A stretch of DNA of 39,934 nt from Frankia sp. QA3 (GCF_000262465.1 NZ_CM001489.1:4529597-4569530); one strand, 5' to 3'. Positions 31,501 to 39,302 are shown, counted from the stretch's first letter. Numbers and translations are program-made. The notes: generated from the sequence alone by a model not told the origin.

Positions 31501-31545
31501 AAGATACCCCTCCCCCGTATAGTGCACAACTACCCCCTGGGGGTA
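31501..31545 (-). promoter_or_regulatory. copZ-copA promoter with two CsoR-like operators
   Basis: TACCCCCTGGGGGTA (31531-31545) is a perfect GC-rich palindrome of the CsoR type (TACCC...GGGTA). A second, less perfect site ATACCCCTCCCCCGTAT occupies 31504-31520. Leftward, TTGTGC (31529-31524) and TATCTT (31506-31501) are -35 and -10 boxes 17 bases apart; site 1 covers the spacer and -10, site 2 abuts the -35. Copper binding to CsoR would release the promoter. No csoR gene is in the window. Confidence 0.8.
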
Positions 31546-31738
31546 TCTGCGAGACGGCGACGGATGTCACGGGGACAGATGTGGACGCGGACCCTCAACC
31601 ACTGGCCGTGGGGCTCCGCCCCCGCCACGCCTCCCGAGCGCTCCCGCCCGTCGGCCGCGGCAAGGACCGCCGCCCGACCTGCGCCGCCCGGTAACGCCCC
31701 TGACCAGCCGACGAGCATCGGCGGTCCGGAGTGGGGTA

Positions 31739-31756
31739 ATCCCCCGGACGGGGGAT
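31739..31756. promoter_or_regulatory. GC-rich palindrome of unknown role
   Basis: ATCCCCC (31739-31745) and GGGGGAT (31750-31756) are perfect inverse complements around GGAC. It resembles the copper operators in composition but lies about 190 bases upstream of them and no gene starts next to it. Operator or hairpin cannot be told apart. Confidence 0.35.
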
Positions 31757-31962
31757 GACGGCCCGGCGGCCGGCGAGAACGCAGGGGGTGCGCGCCCCGG
31801 CGAACCGCGGCTTGCGCCGGCCGCCCGCGTCTGGCCGGTCGAGGCGACCACCCGGCGCCACCATCGACGCACACCGGACAAGCCTCACATCACCGCACGG
31901 ACCCTCAGGGCCCGGCACCATCCGGCCACACGCCCCCGCCAGCCCGATCTTCGAACGCCCCG

Positions 31963-32143
31963 GCTATCCGGAGCCCTCAGCGGGCGTTTCGTCCCTCCGG
32001 ACAAGCAGGAGACCGCCGCGCTTCCTTGCCTGTCCGAAGGGTTCCGTGGGCGCTTTATCCCTCCGGACAGGCGGGAGGGAGGCCGCCGGGATGCCTTGGC
32101 TGTCCACAGGGGATTCGGGGGCGAGGTGGCCCTGTGGATGGGC
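31963..32143. repeat. Three copies (B, C, D) of the dispersed palindromic repeat
   Basis: B: GCTATCCGGAG (31963) with CTCCGGACAAGC (31995-32006). C: GCCTGTCCGAAGGG (32028-32041) with CCCTCCGGACAGGC (32059-32072), 13 of 14 pairs. D: GGCTGTCCACAGGG (32098-32111) with CCCTGTGGATGGGC (32130-32143). Copy spacing is about 65-70 bases. In D both arms change together (CGGAGG to CACAGG), which supports a conserved stem. Related to copy A at 11440. Confidence 0.65.
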
Positions 32144-32150
32144 GGGTCGG

Positions 32151-32198
32151 CGGGTGGGTCAGCGGGTGGGTCAGCGGGTGGGTCAGCGGGTGGGTCAG
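32151..32198. repeat. 12-bp minisatellite overlapping the hemB stop
   Basis: Four perfect copies of CGGGTGGGTCAG (32151, 32163, 32175, 32187). The hemB stop codon lies in the copy nearest the gene, so each repeat unit could itself act as a stop-containing tail. Confidence 0.9.
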
Positions 32199-33265
32199 CG
32201 GGCGGCGGCCAGGCCGCGGGCGACCTCGACGGCCCAGTAGGTGAGGATGATGTCGGCGCCGGCGCGGGAGATCGCGGTGAGCGTCTCGGCGATGGCCCGG
32301 TCCCGGTCGATCCACCCCGCCGCGGCGGCGGCCTCGACCATCGCGTACTCGCCGGACACCTGGTAGGCGGCGACGGGCACGTCCACGGTGTCCGCGACCG
32401 CGCGCAGCACGTCCAGATAGGCCAGCGCCGGCTTGACCATCACCGCGTCGGCGCCCTCGGCGAGATCCAACGCCACCTCGCGCAGCGCCTCGGTCGCCGA
32501 GCGTGCCGGGTCCTGCTGGTAGCCGGTGCGGTCGCCGAACTGGGGGGCGCACTCGGCCGCCTCGCGGAACGGGCCGTAGAACGCCGAGGCGTACTTCGCC
32601 GAGTAGGCCAGGATCGGCAGGTCGGTGAAGCCCTCGGCGTCCAGCGCCGCCCGGATCGCGCCGACCTGGCCGTCCATCATCCCGCTCGGCGCGACGACCT
32701 CGGCGCCGGCCCGGGCCTGCGCCACGGCGATCGAGGCGTAGCGCGCCAGGGTGGCGTCGTTGTCGACCTCGCCGGCGTCGGTCAGCAGGCCGCAGTGCCC
32801 GTGGTCGGTGTACTCGTCCAGGCACAGGTCGGTCATCAGCACGATGTCCCCGCCGACCTCGGCGACCAGGTCGGCCAGCGCGAGCTGGACGATCCCGGCG
32901 GGGTCGTCGGCGGCCGAGCCGCGGGCGTCCTTCGCCGCCGGCACGCCGAACAGGATCAACCCGCCGACCCCGGCCTCGACCGCCTCGACGGCGGCCCCCC
33001 GCAGCGAGGAGCGGGTGTGCTGGACGACACCGGGCATCGAGGTCAGGGGGACCGGCCGGTCCACGCCTTCCTTGACGAACAGCGGCAGGACCAGATCCGC
33101 GGGGTGTAGCCGCACGTTCGACACCAGCCGGCGCAGGGCGGGCGAGCGGCGCAGCCGGCGGGGGCGCACCGCCGGAAACCCGGCGGGCAGCCGACCGCCC
33201 GGACCCGTGCCCCCCGCGCCCCAGCTCCCGCTACCCGCGGCCTGCGCTCCCGGTATCCCGTTCAA
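32195..33265 (-). CDS. hemB: Porphobilinogen synthase (5-aminolevulinate dehydratase) HemB
   Basis: Condenses two 5-aminolevulinate to porphobilinogen. 356 residues from TTG 33265, which has a good ribosome site (GGGAGGT) nine bases upstream; the first 30 residues are Gly-rich, so a later start is possible. Schiff-base lysines: Lys224 in YSAKYASAFYGPF and Lys278 in MVKPALAYLD. The metal segment is DLCLDEYTDHGHCGLL with Cys148, Asp150, Cys158: the middle position is Asp rather than Cys of the classic zinc type. Separated by 182 bp from the hemD end. Confidence 0.93.
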   Translation of the reverse strand: MNGIPGAQAAGSGSWGAGGTGPGGRLPAGFPAVRPRRLRRSPALRRLVSNVRLHPADLVLPLFVKEGVDRPVPLTSMPGVVQHTRSSLRGAAVEAVEAGVGGLILFGVPAAKDARGSAADDPAGIVQLALADLVAEVGGDIVLMTDLCLDEYTDHGHCGLLTDAGEVDNDATLARYASIAVAQARAGAEVVAPSGMMDGQVGAIRAALDAEGFTDLPILAYSAKYASAFYGPFREAAECAPQFGDRTGYQQDPARSATEALREVALDLAEGADAVMVKPALAYLDVLRAVADTVDVPVAAYQVSGEYAMVEAAAAAGWIDRDRAIAETLTAISRAGADIILTYWAVEVARGLAAAR

Positions 33266-33429
33266 CAGCCACGCACCTCCCGACGACGGCTGGCCCTACC
33301 TGACGCTACCCACTGCGCCGTCCCGGCGGGACAAATCACCCGCCCGCTGCTTTCGGCTGGGCGGGGAAGACCGGCCTGGCCACTGCGAGCCGCGGCGTTG
33401 ACCGCGGCAGACGCAGCGACAAGGCGGGG

Positions 33430-33458
33430 CAAGGCGGGAAGCCCGGCTTACCGCCTTG
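33430..33458. terminator. Hairpin at the end of hemD
   Basis: CAAGGCGG (33430-33437) with CCGCCTTG (33451-33458), continued by AAGCC (33439-33443) with GGCTT (33445-33449). It overlaps the hemD stop codon and is a likely end of the rex-hem transcript. Confidence 0.5.
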
Positions 33459-35268
33459 AGCCGCGGCGCGGCTTGGGCAGGCGGGCCGCGAGCGGACCGA
33501 TCTTGCCCAGCTCCTCACGGTGCTCGGCGGCGAACTCGGCGAGCGCCCCGACCAGCGCCGGGATGGACGCCTCCGGCGCCTGCACGTCGACGCGCAGCCC
33601 GAGCTCCTGGGCGGTCGCCGCGGTGGCGGGCCCGATCACGGCGATCACCGTGGTCTCGTGCGGCTTGCCGGCGATGCCGACGAGGTTGCGCACGGTGGAC
33701 GAGGAGGTGAACACGACTGCGTCGACCCGGCCGCCCTTGAGCGCCTCGCGGATGGGGGCGGGCGGCGGGGCGGCACGGACCGTGCGGTAGGCGGTCACGT
33801 CGTCGACCTGCCAGCCGCGATCCTTCAGGCCGGCGACCAGCGTCTCGGTGGCGATGTCGGCCCGCGGCAGCAGCACCCGGTCGAGCAGGTCGAGCGACTC
33901 GTCGTACTCCGGCCAGTCCTCCAGCAGGCCCTCGCTGGACTGCTGCCCGGAGGGGACGAGGTCGGGACGGATACCGAAGGCGCGCAGGGCGTCGGCTGTC
34001 GCCTCCCCGATCGCCGCCACCTTGACCCCGGCGAAGGCACGGGCGTCCAGGCTGCGCTCCTCGACCTTCTCCTGCACCGCGCGCACGGCGTTGACGGAGG
34101 TGAAGGCGACCCACTGGTAGCGCCCGGAGACCAGCCCGGTGATCGCGCGCTCCATCGGGGCGGCGGTCCGCGGCGGCTCGACGGCGATCGTCGGCACCTC
34201 CAGCGGGCTCGCGCCGTGCGAGCGAAGCAGGTCGGACAGGATCGCCGCCTGCTCCTTGGTCCGCGGCACCAGCACCGTCCAGCCGAACAGCGCCCGGGTC
34301 TCCCACCAGGACAGCTTCGCCCGGGTGGCGACGACGGCGCCGACGGAGAGCACGACCTGGGTGATGGGCGTGGGGGTGGCGGTCAGCAGCGGCGCGACGT
34401 CGGCCTCGACCCGGTCGAGGGTCGACGTGACGGTGCGCTGATCGGTGGTGGTGCCGTCCACGGTCACCGCGATCGGGGTGTCCCCGGGGCGGCCGTGCTC
34501 CACCAGGGCCGCCGCGACCTTGCCGACCTCGGTCGGCGCCGCGGTGACCACGAGCGTGCCGGGCGTCTGGGCGAGCGCGGCCCAGTCGACGTCGCCGGGC
34601 GAGGGAACCGGCGCCCCGAACCCGCCGAACCCACCGGGGCTGCCCAGGCCCAGCGGCGGCCCGAAACCGCCGCCCAGCCCGCCGCCGAGGCCACCACCCA
34701 GCCCGGTCATCGGACGGGCGCCGAGTCGGCCGGCGCCGAAGGGCGGCCCGGTCAGCGGCCCGACGGGCTCGCCCGTGCCGAACGGCGACGGCGCCGGGAG
34801 CGTCCCCGACGAGGAGAAGACGCCGGACGTGCTGGCAAAGGTGATCGGCGAACCGGGCGCGACGCCTGCGTAGGTGGCCACCGCGGCGCCGGTGAGGATC
34901 CCGGGCACCACCCGGTAAGGGATCTTGGCTTTCGCGAGCGCCTGGGCATCGGCGGCGCCGATGCGGGTCAGCCACGGATCCGACCCGTAGAGCCGGACGA
35001 CCTTGTCCCCGGCGCGAGCCCGGCTGACCACCGCGGCAGTCGCCGCCTCGGCGTCGCGGACCGGCTTGGACGCCTCCAGGTCCCCGATGCGCAGCACCTC
35101 GGCGGAGAGGTTCTCCACGACCGCAGGGGCGACGTCGGGGTCGGCGACGACGAGGTCGGCCGAGGACAGGGTCTCGACCGCGAGGACGGTCAGCAGGCCC
35201 GGGTCACGGGGGCCGGCACCCACGAGTGCGACCGGGGAGACAGGCTTCTTCGTGCGTCGGGTGGCCAT
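33448..35268 (-). CDS. hemD: Fused SUMT-like / uroporphyrinogen-III synthase HemD
   Basis: 606 residues from ATG 35268. Residues 1-260 are a methyltransferase-like (SUMT/precorrin) domain and residues 300-600 a uroporphyrinogen-III synthase domain (GWTVLVPRTKEQAAIL, QWVAFTSVNAVRAV, VAAIGEATADALRAFGI, DAVVFTSSSTVRNL). The latter cyclises hydroxymethylbilane. The methyltransferase part is degenerate: LVGAGPRDPGLLT has Arg for the usual Gly, and RLKGGDPFVFGRGGEE is replaced by RLYGSDPWLTRIGAAD. It also carries a Gly/Pro-rich insertion of about 90 residues (145-235). I infer that the first domain has weak or no activity. Confidence 0.9.
   Translation of the reverse strand: MATRRTKKPVSPVALVGAGPRDPGLLTVLAVETLSSADLVVADPDVAPAVVENLSAEVLRIGDLEASKPVRDAEAATAAVVSRARAGDKVVRLYGSDPWLTRIGAADAQALAKAKIPYRVVPGILTGAAVATYAGVAPGSPITFASTSGVFSSSGTLPAPSPFGTGEPVGPLTGPPFGAGRLGARPMTGLGGGLGGGLGGGFGPPLGLGSPGGFGGFGAPVPSPGDVDWAALAQTPGTLVVTAAPTEVGKVAAALVEHGRPGDTPIAVTVDGTTTDQRTVTSTLDRVEADVAPLLTATPTPITQVVLSVGAVVATRAKLSWWETRALFGWTVLVPRTKEQAAILSDLLRSHGASPLEVPTIAVEPPRTAAPMERAITGLVSGRYQWVAFTSVNAVRAVQEKVEERSLDARAFAGVKVAAIGEATADALRAFGIRPDLVPSGQQSSEGLLEDWPEYDESLDLLDRVLLPRADIATETLVAGLKDRGWQVDDVTAYRTVRAAPPPAPIREALKGGRVDAVVFTSSSTVRNLVGIAGKPHETTVIAVIGPATAATAQELGLRVDVQAPEASIPALVGALAEFAAEHREELGKIGPLAARLPKPRRGSRR
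34669..34704. repeat. 12-bp Gly-coding repeat inside hemD
   Basis: Three units of the type GGG-CTG-GGC-GGC on the minus strand (34704 to 34669), coding GLGG three times in the inserted loop of the methyltransferase-like domain. Confidence 0.75.
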
Positions 35269-35270
35269 GC

Positions 35271-36479
35271 TCAGCGAATTCCCATCAGCGAGTGTGCTCC
35301 GGCGGACAGCAGGTTGTCCGCGAGGCGCTGCCCGAGCGCCTCCGGGTCGACGGCGGACCCGGCCACGTCACGCCGGAGGACGGTGCTGCCATCCGGCGCG
35401 GCGACGACCGCCCGCAGGCGCAGTCGACCCGCGGGGGACGCATCGCCGGCCGGTGCCACAGTGCCGACGGCCGCCGCCGGCGCAGGCTCTGCCACTGCCA
35501 AAGCGCCGACCGGGGCGGTGCATCCGGCCTCGATCCCAGCGAGAAACGCGCGTTCCGCTCTGACCGCGACGGACGACGATGCGTCATCGAGCACAAACCG
35601 TAGCAGCTCGGCAAGGCCGCCATCGACCGGCTGACCATGATCTGACCGCGTTTGGCCACCGGTCTGTCCCACATACGGACCCCGGCCCCGCCCATCGCGC
35701 ACGCCATCCCCGCCCGCAGTGTCCCCGACGGCGCCATCCCCAACCCCGGTGGCGACCAGCGCGCGGGCCGGTCCGGCCAGCCTGAGCCCGGCCTCTCCGG
35801 CGCACTCGACCGCCAGCGCGCCCTGGCCGGGCGCCGGCAGCATGACCTCGGGTTCGAGGATCTCCGTGACGGCGTCCAGACGGTCCAGACGCGCCAGTCC
35901 CGCGTACGCCAGCACGACGGCGTCGACCTCGCCGTCGATGGCCTTCTTCAGCCGGGTGTCGACGTTGCCGCGAATCGCGACCACGTCGAGCCCGAGCCCG
36001 AGCGCCCGAAGCTGGGCCGCGCGGCGCGGGGAGCCGGTCGCGACCCGGGTGCCCGGTCCGAGCTCGGCGAGCCCCCGCCCGCTGGGCGAGACGAGCACGT
36101 CCCGGGTGTCCTCCCGGGTCGGGACGGCGGCGAGCACGAGGCCGGGCGGGGTGGCCGTCGGCAGGTCCTTCAGGGAGTGCACGGCCAGGTCGATCTCGCC
36201 GGCCAGCAGGGCGTCGCGCAACGCGCTGACGAACACGCCGGTCCCGCCGATCTGGCTAATCTCCGCGGACGACCGGTCACCCGCGGTTACAATCGGGATG
36301 AGGTCGACCGCGCAGCCCACCCTCTCCCGCAGCTGCGCGGCGATCATCCCGGACTGGGCCATGGCCAGCGCGGAGCGGCGCGTCCCCAGCCGTAGCCGGC
36401 GACCCGCGAACCGGGCTCGCAACGTCGCGCCCCGGGCCGTCGCATCGGTCTCGGTGCTGGTCGGCTCCATCGCCGTCAC
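35271..36479 (-). CDS. hemC: Hydroxymethylbilane synthase (porphobilinogen deaminase) HemC
   Basis: Polymerises four porphobilinogens. 402 residues from GTG 36479, overlapping the hemA stop as GTGA; ATG 36470 is an alternative. RLGTRRSALAMAQS, HSLKDLPT, SPRRAAQLRAL, IRGNVDTRL and LPAPGQGALAVEC are family landmarks. Cys320 in EAGCTAPVGALA binds the dipyrromethane cofactor. About 50 Gly/Asp-rich residues (240-290) are inserted just before it, which makes the protein longer than the usual 300-320. Two bases precede hemD. Confidence 0.93.
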   Translation of the reverse strand: MTAMEPTSTETDATARGATLRARFAGRRLRLGTRRSALAMAQSGMIAAQLRERVGCAVDLIPIVTAGDRSSAEISQIGGTGVFVSALRDALLAGEIDLAVHSLKDLPTATPPGLVLAAVPTREDTRDVLVSPSGRGLAELGPGTRVATGSPRRAAQLRALGLGLDVVAIRGNVDTRLKKAIDGEVDAVVLAYAGLARLDRLDAVTEILEPEVMLPAPGQGALAVECAGEAGLRLAGPARALVATGVGDGAVGDTAGGDGVRDGRGRGPYVGQTGGQTRSDHGQPVDGGLAELLRFVLDDASSSVAVRAERAFLAGIEAGCTAPVGALAVAEPAPAAAVGTVAPAGDASPAGRLRLRAVVAAPDGSTVLRRDVAGSAVDPEALGQRLADNLLSAGAHSLMGIR

Positions 36480-37888
36480 GAACGCTCCACAAGATCAAGG
36501 TCAGGCGCGGACACCACGGCGGGCACCTCGCGCGGAAGATCGAACAGTTCCCGCAGGGCCTCGGCGTAGGAATCGCCTCCGGGCGCCCCGGCCAGCTGCT
36601 GCACCCGCACGGTCGGGGCGTGCAGCAGCTTGTCGACGACGCGGCGGACCGCGCCCTCCACCAACTCCCACTCCCGATCGTCGAGGTCGGGCAGGCGGGA
36701 GTGCAACCGGGCCAGCTCGCCGTGCACGACGGAGTCGGCGTGCGCGCGCAGGGCGACCACGGTCGGCGCGACCCGGCCCGCACGGCGGCGGTCGAGGAAG
36801 CCCGCGACCTCGGTGGAAACCAGCGCGCGGACCGCCTCCACGTCGTGCGCCACCTGGGCGCCGTCGAGGGCGACCCGCAGCGCCTCCAGGTCGATCAGGC
36901 TCACCCCGGGCAGGGCGCGCACGCCCGGGTCGATGTCGTGCGGCAGGGCCAGGTCGAGGAACACCAGCGGTCGCCCGCCGCGCCCGGGCAGCGCGGCGGC
37001 GACCAGGTCGTGCTCGACGACGAGACCGGTGGCGCCGGTCGAGGAGATCACCAGATCGGCCATGAGGATCTCGTGCGGGAGGTCGGCCAGGCTGACGGCC
37101 CGGCCGCCGTGCATCTCGGCGACCCGGGCCGCCCTGGCCGGGGTACGGTTCGCGATCACGATCTCCGCGGCGCCGGCCCGGCGGGCGGTCTGCGCCGCCA
37201 GCGATCCGACCGCGCCGGCGCCGATGAGCAGGACCCGGGCACCGGCCAGCGGCGGCGGCTCGGCCACGGGCGCGGCGAGCACCGCGGCGCCGCCGAGCTC
37301 GCCGGCGGCCCCGCCCGGCGGCGCGACCGGCACGGCCGGCACCTCGCTGAGGATCCCGAGGCTGGAGGCGGCCAGCCGGATGCCCACCGCGACGATCGAG
37401 GCGCCGGCGGCATCGATCGACGTCTCGGAGTGGGCCCGTTTGCCGACCCGCAGCGCCGCCTGGAACAGCCCGGACAGCGCGCTGCCCGCGACCCCGGCCG
37501 CCTGTCCGGCCCGGAAGGCACCGCGCACCTGCCCGAGGATCTGCGACTCGCCGACGAGCATCGAGTCCAGCCCGCAGACCACCGAGAACAGGTGACCGAC
37601 CGCGCGGGCGTCGTGGTGGACGTACAGATGTCCGGCCAGATCACCGAGGTCGATCCCGCAGATCCGGCTGAGCTGGTCGGAGATGTCGGCCACGCCGCCG
37701 TGGAAGGTCTCGACGTCGGCGTAGATCTCGGTCCGGTTGCAGGTCGAGAGCACGACCGCCTCGGTGACGTGCGCCGCGTCGGCGAGATCGTGCAGAACCT
37801 TCGGGGTGTCGTCGCCGGACACCGACGCCTGCTCGAGCAGTGAGGTCGGGGCGGTCCGGTGGTTGAGCCCCACCACCAGCAGGCTCAC
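36476..37888 (-). CDS. hemA: Glutamyl-tRNA reductase HemA
   Basis: NADPH-dependent reduction of Glu-tRNA to glutamate-1-semialdehyde, first step of the C5 pathway, feeding HemL. 470 residues from GTG 37888, which overlaps the rex stop as GTGA. VVGLNHRTAP at the N-terminus, catalytic Cys50 in VVLSTCNRTEIY, GESQILGQVRGA, NADPH Rossmann loop VLLIGAGAVGSLAAQ, and VISSTGA. Between the catalytic and NADPH domains about 30 Ala/Pro residues (195-225) form a longer linker than usual. Confidence 0.95.
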   Translation of the reverse strand: MSLLVVGLNHRTAPTSLLEQASVSGDDTPKVLHDLADAAHVTEAVVLSTCNRTEIYADVETFHGGVADISDQLSRICGIDLGDLAGHLYVHHDARAVGHLFSVVCGLDSMLVGESQILGQVRGAFRAGQAAGVAGSALSGLFQAALRVGKRAHSETSIDAAGASIVAVGIRLAASSLGILSEVPAVPVAPPGGAAGELGGAAVLAAPVAEPPPLAGARVLLIGAGAVGSLAAQTARRAGAAEIVIANRTPARAARVAEMHGGRAVSLADLPHEILMADLVISSTGATGLVVEHDLVAAALPGRGGRPLVFLDLALPHDIDPGVRALPGVSLIDLEALRVALDGAQVAHDVEAVRALVSTEVAGFLDRRRAGRVAPTVVALRAHADSVVHGELARLHSRLPDLDDREWELVEGAVRRVVDKLLHAPTVRVQQLAGAPGGDSYAEALRELFDLPREVPAVVSAPDLDLVERS

Positions 37889-39132
37889 GACACCCCACCC
37901 CCCGCCGGACCCTCCGCGAGCCCCCCTGCCAGACCCCGCTGACGGCCGCCCGCGAGCAGCTCGTTCGCGCCCGGCGGGGTGCCGCGGGTCGGCGGGGACG
38001 GCTCACCGGCATGCGCCCAGTGCGGTGCCGGCTGCCCGGACCGGCTGTCCCGGACCGGCCCGACCTGACGAACCGCCTGCGTCGGCCGCGTCTGTCCGGC
38101 TTGATGAGTCACCCGCACGACCCCATCCGTCTCGGTCCTCACCTTGTCTGTTCGGGGCGTTGCCCCGTCCGTGCCCGTCGTCCCGCCCGCGGCGAGGGAC
38201 GTCTCGCCGACGTGCGCCGGGACCTCACCCGCCGGCGCCTCACCGGCCACGCGCCCGTCGGCCGCAGGCCCATCGGCCGGCAGCTCCGGCACCGGTCGCG
38301 CCTCGAGCGGCGGATCCGACGCGGGCGGCACCTGCCGGGCCCGGTCGGGCCATGCGCTCCGCGGCGACGCCCCATCGGGGGCCGCCGCGGCGTCAGGGCC
38401 GGCCGGCATCGCCCCGTTGGGCGATGCCTCGCGCGGCGCGGAGGGACGCTTCCGTGCCTCATGGAACGAAAGGATCTGAAGTTCCACGGCGAGGTCGACC
38501 TTACGCACGTCTACCCCTTCCGGCACCGACAGCACCGTGGGGGCGAAGTTGAGAATGCTTGTGACCCCCGTGGCGACCAGCCGGTCACACACCTGTTGCG
38601 CCGCGGCGGCCGGGGTGCAGATCACGCCGATCGTGACCGCGCATTCGGCGATGACCCGCTCCAGCTCGTCAACGGGGCGGACGATCACCTCACCGACCCG
38701 TTCGCCGACCCGGTCCGGATCCGCGTCGACCAGAGCCACGATACGGAAACCACGGGCGTGGAAACCTCCGTAGCCGGCCAGGGCGTGACCGAGGTTGCCG
38801 ACGCCGACGAGCACCACCGAGCGGTCCTCGGTGAGGCCGAGCTTCGCGGCGATGCAGTCGAGCAGGACGTCGACCTCGTAACCGACGCCCCGCGTCCCGT
38901 AGGAACCGAGATGCGACAGGTCCTTGCGGACCTTCGCGGGGGTAACACCGGCGGCGGCGGCCAGGGTGTCCGAAGACACAGTGTGAACCCCGCCCTCCGC
39001 GAGCGTGGTCAGTACCCGGAGATAGAGCGGCAGCCGGGCCACCGTGGCCTCCGGCACCGCGGAGCGGCCGGGAAGCGGTTCACTGCGGGCTCGTCGCCGG
39101 ATCACCGCTGGGCGACGCCGGGGCTGGCTCAT
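37885..39132 (-). CDS. rex: Redox-sensing transcriptional repressor Rex with long C-terminal extension
   Basis: Winged-helix plus NADH/NAD-binding Rossmann protein that represses respiratory and haem genes when NADH is low. From ATG 39132 it has 415 residues. VARLPLYLRVLTTLAEGGVHTVSSDTLAAAAGVTPAKVRKDLSHLGSYGTRGVGYEV is the DNA-binding part, VVLVGVGNLGHALAGY the NADH loop, and FAPTVLSVPEGVDVRKVDLAVELQILSFHEAR the C-terminal end of the conserved fold at about residue 235. About 180 Pro/Ala/Thr-rich residues follow, absent from usual Rex (about 220-260). Heads the rex-hemA-hemC-hemD operon as in Streptomyces coelicolor; a Rex site precedes it. Confidence 0.93.
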   Translation of the reverse strand: MSQPRRRPAVIRRRARSEPLPGRSAVPEATVARLPLYLRVLTTLAEGGVHTVSSDTLAAAAGVTPAKVRKDLSHLGSYGTRGVGYEVDVLLDCIAAKLGLTEDRSVVLVGVGNLGHALAGYGGFHARGFRIVALVDADPDRVGERVGEVIVRPVDELERVIAECAVTIGVICTPAAAAQQVCDRLVATGVTSILNFAPTVLSVPEGVDVRKVDLAVELQILSFHEARKRPSAPREASPNGAMPAGPDAAAAPDGASPRSAWPDRARQVPPASDPPLEARPVPELPADGPAADGRVAGEAPAGEVPAHVGETSLAAGGTTGTDGATPRTDKVRTETDGVVRVTHQAGQTRPTQAVRQVGPVRDSRSGQPAPHWAHAGEPSPPTRGTPPGANELLAGGRQRGLAGGLAEGPAGGGVS

Positions 39133-39246
39133 CCGCGGCTCCGATCTGTGGGCGCGCGTCGCCGCCCGGAGCTGTGCGCCCGAATCCGTGGCCCCGCCGA
39201 CCCCCCGCATGCGGTTGCCGGCGCCACAAGTCGGCTGTCGACGGGC

Positions 39247-39278
39247 AGTGTACGACTTCGTGAAGGGATTCACGAAGT
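39247..39278 (-). promoter_or_regulatory. rex promoter with Rex operator (ROP)
   Basis: ACTTCGTGAA (39255-39264) and TTCACGAAGT (39269-39278) are perfect inverse complements around GGGA; the core GTGAA-N4-TTCAC is the known Rex site spacing. TACACT (39252-39247, leftward) is a TANNNT -10 box, so Rex would sit over the spacer and -35. It implies autorepression of the rex-hem operon. Confidence 0.85.
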
Positions 39279-39302
39279 GCCGGGGAGAGCCCGACCTGCG
39301 GA

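Larger units (their letters stand above)
31557..32194. other. Long gene-free stretch with palindromes and repeats
   Basis: More than 600 bases between the copper promoter and hemB without a convincing gene. It holds the palindrome ATCCCCC-GGAC-GGGGGAT (31739-31756), three copies of the dispersed palindromic repeat (31963-32143) and a 12-bp minisatellite running into the end of hemB (32151-32198). Confidence 0.55.

Noticed and set aside
32151..32198. CRISPR-like array
   Set aside because: Units are 12 bp, directly joined, without spacers, so this is a minisatellite.
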